From positions 1 through 64,000 of the forward strand of contig JAUCBJ010001193.1 of the NCBI GenBank assembly GCA_032718475.1: a stretch of 64,000 bases of DNA, in the 5' to 3' direction. The notes under the pieces were generated by a model. That model saw only the letters and a list, made by a program, of their open reading frames with translations, had not been told where the DNA came from and did not search any database. The position numbers and the translations under genes were made by a program. Of this stretch, positions 24,600-40,400 are shown piece by piece. Position 1 is the stretch's first letter. Each line of letters opens with the position of its first letter. The stretch comes from Nemertoderma westbladi. Taxonomy: Eukaryota > Xenacoelomorpha > Nemertodermatida > Nemertodermatidae.

Positions 24600-27500
24600 A
24601 TAGGACCGTGAACCAACACTTATATCAATAGGACCGTGAACCAACACTTATCTCAATAGGACCGTGAACCAACACTTATGTCAATAGGACCGTGAACCAA
24701 CAACTATGTCAATAGGACCGTGAACCAACACTTATGTCAATAGGACCGTGAACCAACACTTATATCAATAGGACCGTGAACCAACACTTATCTCAATAGG
24801 ACCGTGAACCAACACTTATCTCAATAGGACCGTGAACCAACACTTATGTCAATAGGACCGTGAACCAACACTATGTCAATAGGACCGTGAACCAACACTT
24901 ATGTCAATAGGACCGTGAACCAACACTTATCTCAATAGGACCGTGAACCAACACTTATGTCAATAGGACCGTGAACCAACAACTATGTCAATAGGACCGT
25001 GAACCAACACTTATGTCAATAGGACCGTGAACCAACACTTATATCAATAGGACCGTGAACCAACACTTATCTCAATAGGACCGTGAACCAACACTTATGT
25101 CAATAGGACCGTGAACCAACAACTATGTCAATAGGACCGTGAACCAACACTTATGTCAATAGGACCGTGAACCAACACTTATCTCAATAGGACCGTGAAC
25201 CAACACTTATGTCAATAGGACCGTGAACCAACACTTATGTCAATAGGACCGTGAACCAACACTTATCACAATAGGACCGTGAACCAACACTTATCTCAAT
25301 AGGACCGTGAACCAACACTTATCACAATAGGACCGTGAACCAACACTTATCTCAATAGGACCGTGAACCAACACTTATGTCAATAGGACCGTGAACCAAC
25401 AACTATGTCAATAGGACCGTGAACCAACACTTATGTCAATAGGACCGTGAACCAACACTTATATCAATAGGACCGTGAACCAACACTTATCTCAATAGGA
25501 CCGTGAACCAACACTTATGTCAATAGGACCGTGAACCAACAACTATGTCAATAGGACCGTGAACCAACACTTATGTCAATAGGACCGTGAACCAACACTT
25601 ATCACAATAGGACCGTGAACCAACACTTATCTCAATAGGACCGTGAACCAACACTTATCTCAATAGGACCGTGAACCAACACTTATGTCAATAGGACCGT
25701 GAACCAACACTTATGTCAATAGGACCGTGAACCAACACTTATGTCAATAGGACCGTGAACCAACACTTATGTCAATAGGACCGTGAACCAACACTTATGT
25801 CAATAGGACCGTGAACCAACACTTATGTCAATAGGACCGTGAACCAACACTTATGTCAATAGGACCGTGAACCAACACTTATGTCAATAGGACCGTGAAC
25901 CAACACTTATCACAATAGGACCGTGAACCAACACTTATCTCAATAGGACCGTGAACCAACACTTATCACAATAGGACCGTGAACCAACACTTATCTCAAT
26001 AGGACCGTGAACCAACACTTATGTCAATAGGACCGTGAACCAACAACTATGTCAATAGGACCGTGAACCAACACTTATGTCAATAGGACCGTGAACCAAC
26101 AACTATGTCAATAGGACCGTGAACCAACACTTATCTCAATAGGACCGTGAACCAACACTTATGTCAATAGGACCGTGAACCAACACTTATGTCAATAGGA
26201 CCGTGAACCAACACTTATGTCAATAGGACCGTGAACCAACACTTATGTCAATAGGACCGTGAACCAACACTTATGTCAATAGGACCGTGAACCAACACTT
26301 ATCACAATAGGACCGTGAACCAACACTTATCACAATAGGACCGTGAACCAACACTTATCTCAATAGGACCGTGAACCAACACTTATGTCAATAGGACCGT
26401 GAACCAACAACTATGTCAATAGGACCGTGAACCAACACTTATGTCAATAGGACCGTGAACCAACACTTATATCAATAGGACCGTGAACCAACACTTATCT
26501 CAATAGGACCGTGAACCAACACTTATGTCAATAGGACCGTGAACCAACAACTATGTCAATAGGACCGTGAACCAACACTTATGTCAATAGGACCGTGAAC
26601 CAACACTTATATCAATAGGACCGTGAACCAACACTTATCTCAATAGGACCGTGAACCAACACTTATCTCAATAGGACCGTGAACCAACACTTATGTCAAT
26701 AGGACCGTGAACCAACAACTATGTCAATAGGACCGTGAACCAACACTTATGTCAATAGGACCGTGAACCAACACTTATCTCAATAGGACCGTGAACCAAC
26801 ACTTATGTCAATAGGACCGTGAACCAACAACTATGTCAATAGGACCGTGAACCAACACTTATGTCAATAGGACCGTGAACCAACACTTATATCAATAGGA
26901 CCGTGAACCAACACTTATCTCAATAGGACCGTGAACCAACACTTATGTCAATAGGACCGTGAACCAACAACTATGTCAATAGGACCGTGAACCAACACTT
27001 ATGTCAATAGGACCGTGAACCAACACTTATCTCAATAGGACCGTGAACCAACACTTATGTCAATAGGACCGTGAACCAACACTTATGTCAATAGGACCGT
27101 GAACCAACACTTATCACAATAGGACCGTGAACCAACACTTATCTCAATAGGACCGTGAACCAACACTTATCACAATAGGACCGTGAACCAACACTTATCT
27201 CAATAGGACCGTGAACCAACACTTATGTCAATAGGACCGTGAACCAACAACTATGTCAATAGGACCGTGAACCAACACTTATGTCAATAGGACCGTGAAC
27301 CAACACTTATATCAATAGGACCGTGAACCAACACTTATCTCAATAGGACCGTGAACCAACACTTATGTCAATAGGACCGTGAACCAACAACTATGTCAAT
27401 AGGACCGTGAACCAACACTTATGTCAATAGGACCGTGAACCAACACTTATCACAATAGGACCGTGAACCAACACTTATCTCAATAGGACCGTGAACCAAC
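24600..27500. repeat. Higher-order duplication, offset 1,848 bp (66 units)
   Basis: 'tatatcaata' units at 24621, 24761, 25040 and 25460 recur at 26468, 26608, 26888 and 27308. Spacings are 140/279/420 in the first copy and 140/280/420 in the second. The one-base difference is explained by the short unit at 24871, so the deletion arose in, or was lost from, one copy after the duplication. Confidence 0.88.
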
Positions 27501-28859
27501 ACTTATCTCAATAGGACCGTGAACCAACACTTATGTCAATAGGACCGTGAACCAACACTTATGTCAATAGGACCGTGAACCAACACTTATGTCAATAGGA
27601 CCGTGAACCAACACTTATGTCAATAGGACCGTGAACCAACACTTATGTCAATAGGACCGTGAACCAACACTTATGTCAATAGGACCGTGAACCAACACTT
27701 ATGTCAATAGGACCGTGAACCAACACTTATGTCAATAGGACCGTGAACCAACACTTATCACAATAGGACCGTGAACCAACACTTATCTCAATAGGACCGT
27801 GAACCAACACTTATCACAATAGGACCGTGAACCAACACTTATCTCAATAGGACCGTGAACCAACACTTATGTCAATAGGACCGTGAACCAACAACTATGT
27901 CAATAGGACCGTGAACCAACACTTATGTCAATAGGACCGTGAACCAACAACTATGTCAATAGGACCGTGAACCAACACTTATCTCAATAGGACCGTGAAC
28001 CAACACTTATGTCAATAGGACCGTGAACCAACACTTATGTCAATAGGACCGTGAACCAACACTTATGTCAATAGGACCGTGAACCAACACTTATGTCAAT
28101 AGGACCGTGAACCAACACTTATGTCAATAGGACCGTGAACCAACACTTATCACAATAGGACCGTGAACCAACACTTATCTCAATAGGACCGTGAACCAAC
28201 ACTTATGTCAATAGGACCGTGAACCAACAACTATGTCAATAGGACCGTGAACCAACACTTATGTCAATAGGACCGTGAACCAACACTTATGTCAATAGGA
28301 CCGTGAACCAACAACTATGTCAATAGGACCGTGAACCAACACTTATGTCAATAGGACCGTGAACCAACACTTATGTCAATAGGACCGTGAACCAACACTT
28401 ATGTCAATAGGACCGTGAACCAACACTTATGTCAATAGGACCGTGAACCAACACTTATCACAATAGGACCGTGAACCAACACTTATCTCAATAGGACCGT
28501 GAACCAACACTTATGTCAATAGGACCGTGAACCAACACTTATGTCAATAGGACCGTGAACCAACACTTATGTCAATAGGACCGTGAACCAACACTTATGT
28601 CAATAGGACCGTGAACCAACACTTATGTCAATAGGACCGTGAACCAACACTTATGTCAATAGGACCGTGAACCAACACTTATGTCAATAGGACCGTGAAC
28701 CAACACTTATGTCAATAGGACCGTGAACCAACACTTATCACAATAGGACCGTGAACCAACACTTATCACAATAGGACCGTGAACCAACACTTATCTCAAT
28801 AGGACCGTGAACCAACACTTATGTCAATAGGACCGTGAACCAACACTTATGTCAATAGG

Positions 28860-30480
28860 ACCGTGAACCAACACTTATGTCAATAGGACCATGAACCAAC
28901 ACTTATGTCAATAGGACCGTGAACCAACACTTATGTCAATAGGACCGTGAACCAACACTTATCACAATAGGACCGTGAACCAATACTTATCTCAATAGGA
29001 CCGTGAACCAACACTTATGTCAATAGGACCGTGAACCAACAACTATGTCAATAGGACCGTGAACCAACACTTATGTCAATAGGACCGTGAACCAACACTT
29101 ATATCAATAGGACCGTGAACCAACACTTATGTCAATAGGACCGTGAACCAACACTTATGTCAATAGGACCGTGAACCAACAACTATGTCAATAGGACCGT
29201 GAACCAACACTTATGTCAATAGGACCGTGAACCAACACTTATGTCAATAGGACCGTGAACCAACACTTATGTCAATAGGACCGTGAACCAACACTTATGT
29301 CAATAGGACCGTGAACCAACACTTATGTCAATAGGACCGTGAACCAACACTTATCACAATAGGACCGTGAACCAACACTTATGTCAATAGGACCGTGAAC
29401 CAACACTTATGTCAATAGGACCGTGAACCAACAACTATGTCAATAGGACCGTGAACCAACACTTATGTCAATAGGACCGTGAACCAACACTTATGTCAAT
29501 AGGACCGTGAACCAACACTTATGTCAATAGGACCGTGAACCAACACTTATGTCAATAGGACCGTGAACCAACACTTATCACAATAGGACCGTGAACCAAC
29601 ACTTATCTCAATAGGACCGTGAACCAACACTTATGTCAATAGGACCGTGAACCAACACTTATGTCAATAGGACCGTGAACCAACACTTATGTCAATAGGA
29701 CCGTGAACCAACACTTATGTCAATAGGACCGTGAACCAACACTTATGTCAATAGGACCGTGAACCAACACTTATGTCAATAGGACCGTGAACCAACACTT
29801 ATGTCAATAGGACCGTGAACCAACACTTATGTCAATAGGACCGTGAACCAACACTTATCACAATAGGACCGTGAACCAACACTTATCACAATAGGACCGT
29901 GAACCAACACTTATCTCAATAGGACCGTGAACCAACACTTATGTCAATAGGACCGTGAACCAACACTTATGTCAATAGGACCGTGAACCAACACTTATGT
30001 CAATAGGACCATGAACCAACACTTATGTCAATAGGACCGTGAACCAACACTTATGTCAATAGGACCGTGAACCAACACTTATCACAATAGGACCGTGAAC
30101 CAATACTTATCTCAATAGGACCGTGAACCAACACTTATGTCAATAGGACCGTGAACCAACAACTATGTCAATAGGACCGTGAACCAACACTTATGTCAAT
30201 AGGACCGTGAACCAACACTTATATCAATAGGACCGTGAACCAACACTTATGTCAATAGGACCGTGAACCAACACTTATGTCAATAGGACCGTGAACCAAC
30301 AACTATGTCAATAGGACCGTGAACCAACACTTATGTCAATAGGACCGTGAACCAACACTTATGTCAATAGGACCGTGAACCAACACTTATGTCAATAGGA
30401 CCGTGAACCAACACTTATGTCAATAGGACCGTGAACCAACACTTATGTCAATAGGACCGTGAACCAACACTTATCACAAT
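28860..30480. repeat. Higher-order duplication, offset 1,120 bp (40 units)
   Basis: The rare pair 'ggaccatg' (about 28888) and 'ccaatactt' (28981) recurs at about 30008 and 30101 with identical spacing. The unit order before and after matches. A third 'ccaatactt' at 35868 belongs to a later copy of the same neighbourhood. Confidence 0.85.
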
Positions 30481-30554
30481 AGGACCGTGAACCAACACTT
30501 ATCTCAATAGGACCGTGAACCAACACTTATCTCAATAGGACCGTGAACCAACAC

Positions 30555-33500
30555 TTATTCAATAGGACCGCGAACCAACAACTATGTCAATAGGACCGTG
30601 AACCAACACTTATGTCAATAGGACCGTGAACCAACAACTATGTCAATAGGACCGTGAACCAACACTTATGTCAATAGGACCGTGAACCAACACTTATGTC
30701 AATAGGACCGTGAACCAACACTTATGTCAATAGGACCGTGAACCAACACTTATGTCAATAGGACCGTGAACCAACACTTATCACAATAGGACCGTGAACC
30801 AACACTTATCTCAATAGGACCGTGAACCAACACTTATGTCAATAGGACCGTGAACCAACACTTATGTCAATAGGACCGTGAACCAACACTTATGTCAATA
30901 GGACCGTGAACCAACACTTATGTCAATAGGACCGTGAACCAACACTTATGTCAATAGGACCGTGAACCAACACTTATCACAATAGGACCGTGAACCAACA
31001 CTTATCTCAATAGGACCGTGAACCAACACTTATCACAATAGGACCGTGAACCAACACTTATCTCAATAGGACCGTGAACCAACACTTATGTCAATAGGAC
31101 CGTGAACCAACAACTATGTCAATAGGGCTGTGAACCAACACTTATCTCAATAGGACCGTGAACCAACACTTATCTCAATAGGACCGTGAACCAACACTTA
31201 TGTCAATAGGACCGTGAACCAACAACTATGTCAATAGGACCGTGAACCAACACTTATGTCAATAGGACCGTGAACCAACACTTATGTCAATAGGACCGTG
31301 AACCAACACTTATCTCAATAGGACCGTGAACCAACACTTATGTCAATAGGACCGTGAACCAACAACTATGTCAATAGGACCGTGAACCAACACTTATGTC
31401 AATAGGACCGTGAACCAACACTTATGTCAATAGGACCGTGAACCAACACTTATGTCAATAGGACCGTGAACCAACACTTATCTCAATAGGACCGTGAACC
31501 AACACTTATCTCAATAGGACCGTGAACCAACACTTATGTCAATAGGACCGTGAACCAACACTTATGTCAATAGGACCGTGAACCAACACTTATGTCAATA
31601 GGACCGTGAACCAACACTTATGTCAATAGGACCGTGAACCAACACTTATGTCAATAGGACCGTGAACCAACACTTATCACAATAGGACCGTGAACCAACA
31701 CTTATCACAATAGGACCGTGAACCAACACTTATCTCAATAGGACCGTGAACCAACACTTATCTCAATAGGACCGTGAACCAACACTTATTCAATAGGACC
31801 GCGAACCAACAACTATGTCAATAGGACCGTGAACCAACACTTATGTCAATAGGACCGTGAACCAACAACTATGTCAATAGGACCGTGAACCAACACTTAT
31901 GTCAATAGGACCGTGAACCAACACTTATGTCAATAGGACCGTGAACCAACACTTATGTCAATAGGACCGTGAACCAACACTTATGTCAATAGGACCGTGA
32001 ACCAACACTTATCACAATAGGACCGTGAACCAACACTTATCTCAATAGGACCGTGAACCAACACTTATGTCAATAGGACCGTGAACCAACACTTATGTCA
32101 ATAGGACCGTGAACCAACACTTATGTCAATAGGACCGTGAACCAACACTTATGTCAATAGGACCGTGAACCAACACTTATGTCAATAGGACCGTGAACCA
32201 ACACTTATCACAATAGGACCGTGAACCAACACTTATCTCAATAGGACCGTGAACCAACACTTATCACAATAGGACCGTGAACCAACACTTATCTCAATAG
32301 GACCGTGAACCAACACTTATGTCAATAGGACCGTGAACCAACAACTATGTCAATAGGGCTGTGAACCAACACTTATCTCAATAGGACCGTGAACCAACAC
32401 TTATCTCAATAGGACCGTGAACCAACACTTATGTCAATAGGACCGTGAACCAACAACTATGTCAATAGGACCGTGAACCAACACTTATGTCAATAGGACC
32501 GTGAACCAACACTTATGTCAATAGGACCGTGAACCAACACTTATCTCAATAGGACCGTGAACCAACACTTATGTCAATAGGACCGTGAACCAACAACTAT
32601 GTCAATAGGACCGTGAACCAACACTTATGTCAATAGGACCGTGAACCAACACTTATCTCAATAGGACCGTGAACCAACACTTATGTCAATAGGACCGTGA
32701 ACCAACACTTATGTCAATAGGACCGTGAACCAACACTTATGTCAATAGGACCGTGAACCAACACTTATCACAATAGGACCGTGAACCAACACTTATCACA
32801 ATAGGACCGTGAACCAACACTTATCTCAATAGGACCGTGAACCAACACTTATCTCAATAGGACCGTGAACCAACACTTATGCCAATAGGACCGTGAACCA
32901 ACACTTATCACAATAGGACCGTGAACCAACACTTATCTCAATAGGACCGTGAACCAACACTTATCTCAATAGGACCGTGAACCAACACTTATGTCAATAG
33001 GACCGTGAACCAACACTTATGTCAATAGGACCGTGAACCAACAACTATGTCAATAGGACCGTGAACCAACACTTATGTCAATAGGACCGTGAACCAACAA
33101 CTATGTCAATAGGACCGTGAACCAACACTTATGTCAATAGGACCGTGAACCAACACTTATCACAATAGGACCGTGAACCAACACTTATCACAATAGGACC
33201 GTGAACCAACACTTATCTCAATAGGACCGTGAACCAACACTTATGCCAATAGGACCGTGAACCAACACTTATCACAATAGGACCGTGAACCAACACTTAT
33301 CACAATAGGACCGTGAACCAACACTTATCTCAATAGGACCGTGAACCAACACTTATGTCAATAGGACCGTGAACCAACACTTATCACAATAGGACCGTGA
33401 ACCAACACTTATCACAATAGGACCGTGAACCAACACTTATCTCATAGGACCGTGAACCAACACTATGTCAATAGGACCGTGAACCAACACTTATATCAAT

Positions 33501-36500
33501 AGGACCGTGAACCAACACTTATCTCAATAGGACCGTGAACCAACACTTATCTCAATAGGACCGTGAACCAACACTTATGTCAATAGGACCGTGAACCAAC
33601 AACTATGTCAATAGGACCGTGAACCAACACTTATGTCAATAGGACCGTGAACCAACACTTATCTCAATAGGACCGTGAACCAACACTTATGTCAATAGGA
33701 CCGTGAACCAACAACTTATGCCAATAGGACCGTGAACCAACACTTATGTCAATAGGACCGTGAACCAACACTTATATCAATAGGACCGTGAACCAACACT
33801 TATCTCAATAGGACCGTGAACCAACACTTATGTCAATAGGACCGTGAACCAACAACTATGTCAATAGGACCGTGAACCAACACTTATGTCAATAGGACCG
33901 TGAACCAACACTTATCTCAATAGGACCGTGAACCAACACTTATGTCAATAGGACCGTGAACCAACACTTATGTCAATAGGACCGTGAACCAACACTTATC
34001 ACAATAGGACCGTGAACCAACACTTATCTCAATAGGACCGTGAACCAACACTTATCACAATAGGACCGTGAACCAACACTTATCTCAATAGGACCGTGAA
34101 CCAACACTTATGTCAATAGGACCGTGAACCAACAACTTATGTCAATAGGACCGTGAACCAACACTTATGTCAATAGGACCGTGAACCAACACTTATGTCA
34201 ATAGGACCGTGAACCAACACTTATCTCAATAGGACCGTGAACCAACACTTATGTCAATAGGACCGTGAACCAACACTTATGTCAATAGGACCGTGAACCA
34301 ACACTTATGTCAATAGGACCGTGAACCAACACTTATCACAATAGGACCGTGAACCAACACTTATCTCAATAGGACCGTGAACCAACACTTATCTCAATAG
34401 GACCGTGAACCAACACTTATGTCAATAGGACCGTGAACCAACACTTATGTCAATAGGACCGTGAACCAACACTTATGTCAATAGGACCGTGAACCAACAC
34501 TTATGTCAATAGGACCGTGAACCAACACTTATGTCAATAGGACCGTGAACCAACACTTATGTCAATAGGACCGTGAACCAACACTTATGTCAATAGGACC
34601 GTGAACCAACACTTATGTCAATAGGACCGTGAACCAACACTTATCACAATAGGACCGTGAACCAACACTTATCTCAATAGGACCGTGAACCAACACTTAT
34701 CTCAATAGGACCGTGAACCAACACTTATCTCAATAGGACCGTGAACCAACACTTATGTCAATAGGACCGTGAACCAACACTTATGTCAATAGGACCGTGA
34801 ACCAACACTTATGTCAATAGGACCGTGAACCAACAACTATGTCAATAGGACCGTGAACCAACACTTATCTCAATAGGACCGTGAACCAACACTTATGTCA
34901 ATAGGACCGTGAACCAACACTTATGTCAATAGGACCGTGAACCAACACTTATGTCAATAGGACCGTGAACCAACACTTATGTCAATAGGACCGTGAACCA
35001 ACACTTATGTCAATAGGACCGTGAACCAACACTTATCACAATAGGACCGTGAACCAACACTTATCTCAATAGGACCGTGAACCAACACTTATGTCAATAG
35101 GACCGTGAACCAACACTTATGTCAATAGGACCGTGAACCAACACTTATGTCAATAGGACCGTGAACCAACACTTATGTCAATAGGACCGTGAACCAACAA
35201 CTATGTCAATAGGACCGTGAACCAACACTTATGTCAATAGGACCGTGAACCAACACTTATGTCAATAGGACCGTGAACCAACACTTATGTCAATAGGACC
35301 GTGAACCAACACTTATGTCAATAGGACCGTGAACCAACACTTATCACAATAGGACCGTGAACCAACACTTATCTCAATAGGACCGTGAACCAACACTTAT
35401 GTCAATAGGACCGTGAACCAACACTTATGTCAATAGGACCGTGAACCAACACTTATGTCAATAGGACCGTGAACCAACACTTATGTCAATAGGACCGTGA
35501 ACCAACACTTATGTCAATAGGACCGTGAACCAACACTTATGTCAATAGGACCGTGAACCAACACTTATGTCAATAGGACCGTGAACCAACACTTATGTCA
35601 ATAGGACCGTGAACCAACACTTATCTCAATAGGACCGTGAACCAACACTTATCTCAATAGGACCGTGAACCAACACTTATCTCAATAGGACCGTGAACCA
35701 ACACTTATGTCAATAGGACCGTGAACCAACACTTATGTCAATAGGACCGTGAACCAACACTTATGTCAATAGGACCGTGAACCAACACTTATGTCAATAG
35801 GACCGTGAACCAACACTTATGTCAATAGGACCGTGAACCAACACTTATCACAATAGGACCGTGAACCAATACTTATCTCAATAGGACCGTGAACCAACAC
35901 TTATGTCAATAGGACCGTGAACCAACAACTATGTCAATAGGACCGTGAACCAACACTTATGTCAATAGGACCGTGAACCAACACTTATATCAATAGGACC
36001 GTGAACCAACACTTATGTCAATAGGACCGTGAACCAACACTTATGTCAATAGGACCGTGAACCAACAACTATGTCAATAGGACCGTGAACCAACACTTAT
36101 GTCAATAGGACCGTGAACCAACACTTATGTCAATAGGACCGTGAACCAACACTTATGTCAATAGGACCGTGAACCAACACTTATGTCAATAGGACCGTGA
36201 ACCAACACTTATGTCAATAGGACCGTGAACCAACACTTATCACAATAGGACCGTGAACCAACACTTATCTCAATAGGACCGTGAACCAACACTTATCTCA
36301 ATAGGACCGTGAACCAACACTTATTCAATAGGACCGCGAACCAACAACTATGTCAATAGGACCGTGAACCAACACTTATGTCAATAGGACCGTGAACCAA
36401 CAACTATGTCAATAGGACCGTGAACCAACACTTATGTCAATAGGACCGTGAACCAACACTTATGTCAATAGGACCGTGAACCAACACTTATGTCAATAGG

Positions 36501-37400
36501 ACCGTGAACCAACACTTATGTCAATAGGACCGTGAACCAACACTTATCACAATAGGACCGTGAACCAACACTTATCTCAATAGGACCGTGAACCAACACT
36601 TATGTCAATAGGACCGTGAACCAACACTTATGTCAATAGGACCGTGAACCAACACTTATGTCAATAGGACCGTGAACCAACACTTATGTCAATAGGACCG
36701 TGAACCAACACTTATGTCAATAGGACCGTGAACCAACACTTATCACAATAGGACCGTGAACCAACACTTATCTCAATAGGACCGTGAACCAACACTTATC
36801 ACAATAGGACCGTGAACCAACACTTATCTCAATAGGACCGTGAACCAACACTTATGTCAATAGGACCGTGAACCAACAACTATGTCAATAGGGCTGTGAA
36901 CCAACACTTATCTCAATAGGACCGTGAACCAACACTTATCTCAATAGGACCGTGAACCAACACTTATGTCAATAGGACCGTGAACCAACAACTATGTCAA
37001 TAGGACCGTGAACCAACACTTATGTCAATAGGACCGTGAACCAACACTTATGTCAATAGGACCGTGAACCAACACTTATCTCAATAGGACCGTGAACCAA
37101 CACTTATGTCAATAGGACCGTGAACCAACAACTATGTCAATAGGACCGTGAACCAACACTTATGTCAATAGGACCGTGAACCAACACTTATCTCAATAGG
37201 ACCGTGAACCAACACTTATGTCAATAGGACCGTGAACCAACACTTATGTCAATAGGACCGTGAACCAACACTTATGTCAATAGGACCGTGAACCAACACT
37301 TATCACAATAGGACCGTGAACCAACACTTATCACAATAGGACCGTGAACCAACACATATCTCAATAGGACCGTGAACCAACACTTATCTCAATAGGACCG
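30555..37400. repeat. Higher-order duplications, offsets 1,231 and 4,535 bp
   Basis: The 27-bp unit 'ttattcaatagg' followed by 'ccgcg' occurs at 30555, 31786 and 36321. The 'gggctg' unit occurs at 31125, 32356 and 36891. The two markers give the same offsets (1,231 and 4,535), which are 44 and 162 units minus the one deleted base in each copy. Confidence 0.87.
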
Positions 37401-40400
37401 TGAACCAACACTTATGCCAATAGGACCGTGAACCAACACTTATCACAATAGGACCGTGAACCAACACTTATCTCAATAGGACCGTGAACCAACACTTATC
37501 TCAATAGGACCGTGAACCAACACTTATGTCAATAGGACCGTGAACCAACACTTATGTCAATAGGACCGTGAACCAACAACTATGTCAATAGGACCGTGAA
37601 CCAACACTTATGTCAATAGGACCGTGAACCAACAACTATGTCAATAGGACCGTGAACCAACACTTATGTCAATAGGACCGTGAACCAACACTTATCACAA
37701 TAGGACCGTGAACCAACACTTATCACAATAGGACCGTGAACCAACACTTATCTCAATAGGACCGTGAACCAACACTTATGCCAATAGGACCGTGAACCAA
37801 CACTTATCACAATAGGACCGTGAACCAACACTTATCACAATAGGACCGTGAACCAACACTTATCTCAATAGGACCGTGAACCAACACTTATGTCAATAGG
37901 ACCGTGAACCAACACTTATCACAATAGGACCGTGAACCAACACTTATCACAATAGGACCGTGAACCAACACTTATCTTCATAGGACCGTGAACCAACACT
38001 TATGTCAATAGGACCGTGAACCAACACTTATCACAATAGGACCGTGAACCAACACTTATCACAATAGGACCGTGAACCAACACTTATCTCAATAGGACCG
38101 TGAACCAACACTTATGTCAATAGGACCGTGAACCAACACTTATCACAATAGGACCGTGAACCAACACTTATCACAATAGGACCGTGAACCAACACTTATC
38201 TTCATAGGACCGTGAAACAACACTTATCTCAATTGGACCGTGAACCAACACTTATCTCAATAGGACCGTGAACCAACACTTATCACAATAGGACCGTGAA
38301 CCAACACTTATCTCAATAGGACCGTGAACCAACACTTATGCCAATAGGACCGCGAACCAACACTTATCACAATAGGACCGTGAACCAACAACTATGTCAA
38401 TAGGACCGTGAACCAACACTTATGTCAATAGGACCGTGAACCAACACTTATCACAATAGGACCGTGAACCAACACTTATCTCAATAGGACCGTGAACCAA
38501 CACTTATGCCAATAGGACCACGAACCAACACTTATCACAATAGGACCGTGAACCAACACTTATCTCAATAGGACCGTGAACCAACACTTATGCCAATAGG
38601 ACCGCGAACCAACACTTATCACAATAGGACCGTGAACTAACAACTATGTCAATAGGACCGTGAACCAACACTTATGTCAATAGGACCGTGAACCAACACT
38701 TATGTCAATAGGACCGTGAACCAACACTTATCTTCATAGGACCGTGAACCAACAACTATGTCAATAGGACCGTGAACCAACACTTATGTCAATAGGACCG
38801 TGAACCAACACTTATCTTCATAGGACCGTGAACCAACACTTATCTCAATAGGACCGTGAACCAACACTTATCACAATAGAACCGTGAACCAACAACTATG
38901 TCAATAGGACCGTGAACCAACACTTATCTCAATAGGACCGTGAACCAACACTTATGCCAATAGGACCGTGAACCAACACTTATGTCAATAGGACCGTGAA
39001 CCAACACTTATGTCAATAGGACCGTGAACCAACACTTATCTCAATAGGACCGTGAACCAACACTTATGCCAATAGGACCGTGAACCAACACTTATGTCAA
39101 TAGGACCGTGAACCAACACTTATGTCAATAGGACCGTGAACCAACACTTATGTCAATAGGACCGTGAACCAACACTTATGTCAATAGGACCGTGAACCAA
39201 CACTTATGTCAATAGGACCGTGAACCAACACTTATCACAATAGGACCGTGAACCAACACTTATCTCAATAGGACCGTGAACCAACACTTATGTCAATAGG
39301 ACCGTGAACCAACACTTATGTCAATAGGACCGTGAACCAACACTTATGTCAATAGGACCGTGAACCAACACTTATGTCAATAGGACCGTGAACCAACACT
39401 TATGTCAATAGGACCGTGAACCAACACTTATCACAATAGGACCGTGAACCAACACTTATCTCAATAGGACCGTGAACCAACACTTATCACAATAGGACCG
39501 TGAACCAACACTTATCTCAATAGGACCGTGAACCAACACTTATGTCAATAGGACCGTGAACCAACAACTATGTCAATAGGGCTGTGAACCAACACTTATC
39601 TCAATAGGACCGTGAACCAACACTTATCTCAATAGGACCGTGAACCAACACTTATGTCAATAGGACCGTGAACCAACAACTATGTCAATAGGACCGTGAA
39701 CCAACACTTATGTCAATAGGACCGTGAACCAACACTTATGTCAATAGGACCGTGAACCAACACTTATCTCAATAGGACCGTGAACCAACACTTATGTCAA
39801 TAGGACCGTGAACCAACAACTATGTCAATAGGACCGTGAACCAACACTTATGTCAATAGGACCGTGAACCAACACTTATCTCAATAGGACCGTGAACCAA
39901 CACTTATGTCAATAGGACCGTGAACCAACACTTATGTCAATAGGACCGTGAACCAACACTTATGTCAATAGGACCGTGAACCAACACTTATCACAATAGG
40001 ACCGTGAACCAACACTTATCACAATAGGACCGTGAACCAACACTTATCTCAATAGGACCGTGAACCAACACTTATCTCAATAGGACCGTGAACCAACACT
40101 TATGCCAATAGGACCGTGAACCAACACTTATCACAATAGGACCGTGAACCAACACTTATCTCAATAGGACCGTGAACCAACACTTATCTCAATAGGACCG
40201 TGAACCAACACTTATGTCAATAGGACCGTGAACCAACACTTATGTCAATAGGACCGTGAACCAACAACTATGTCAATAGGACCGTGAACCAACACTTATG
40301 TCAATAGGACCGTGAACCAACAACTATGTCAATAGGACCGTGAACCAACACTTATGTCAATAGGACCGTGAACCAACACTTATCACAATAGGACCGTGAA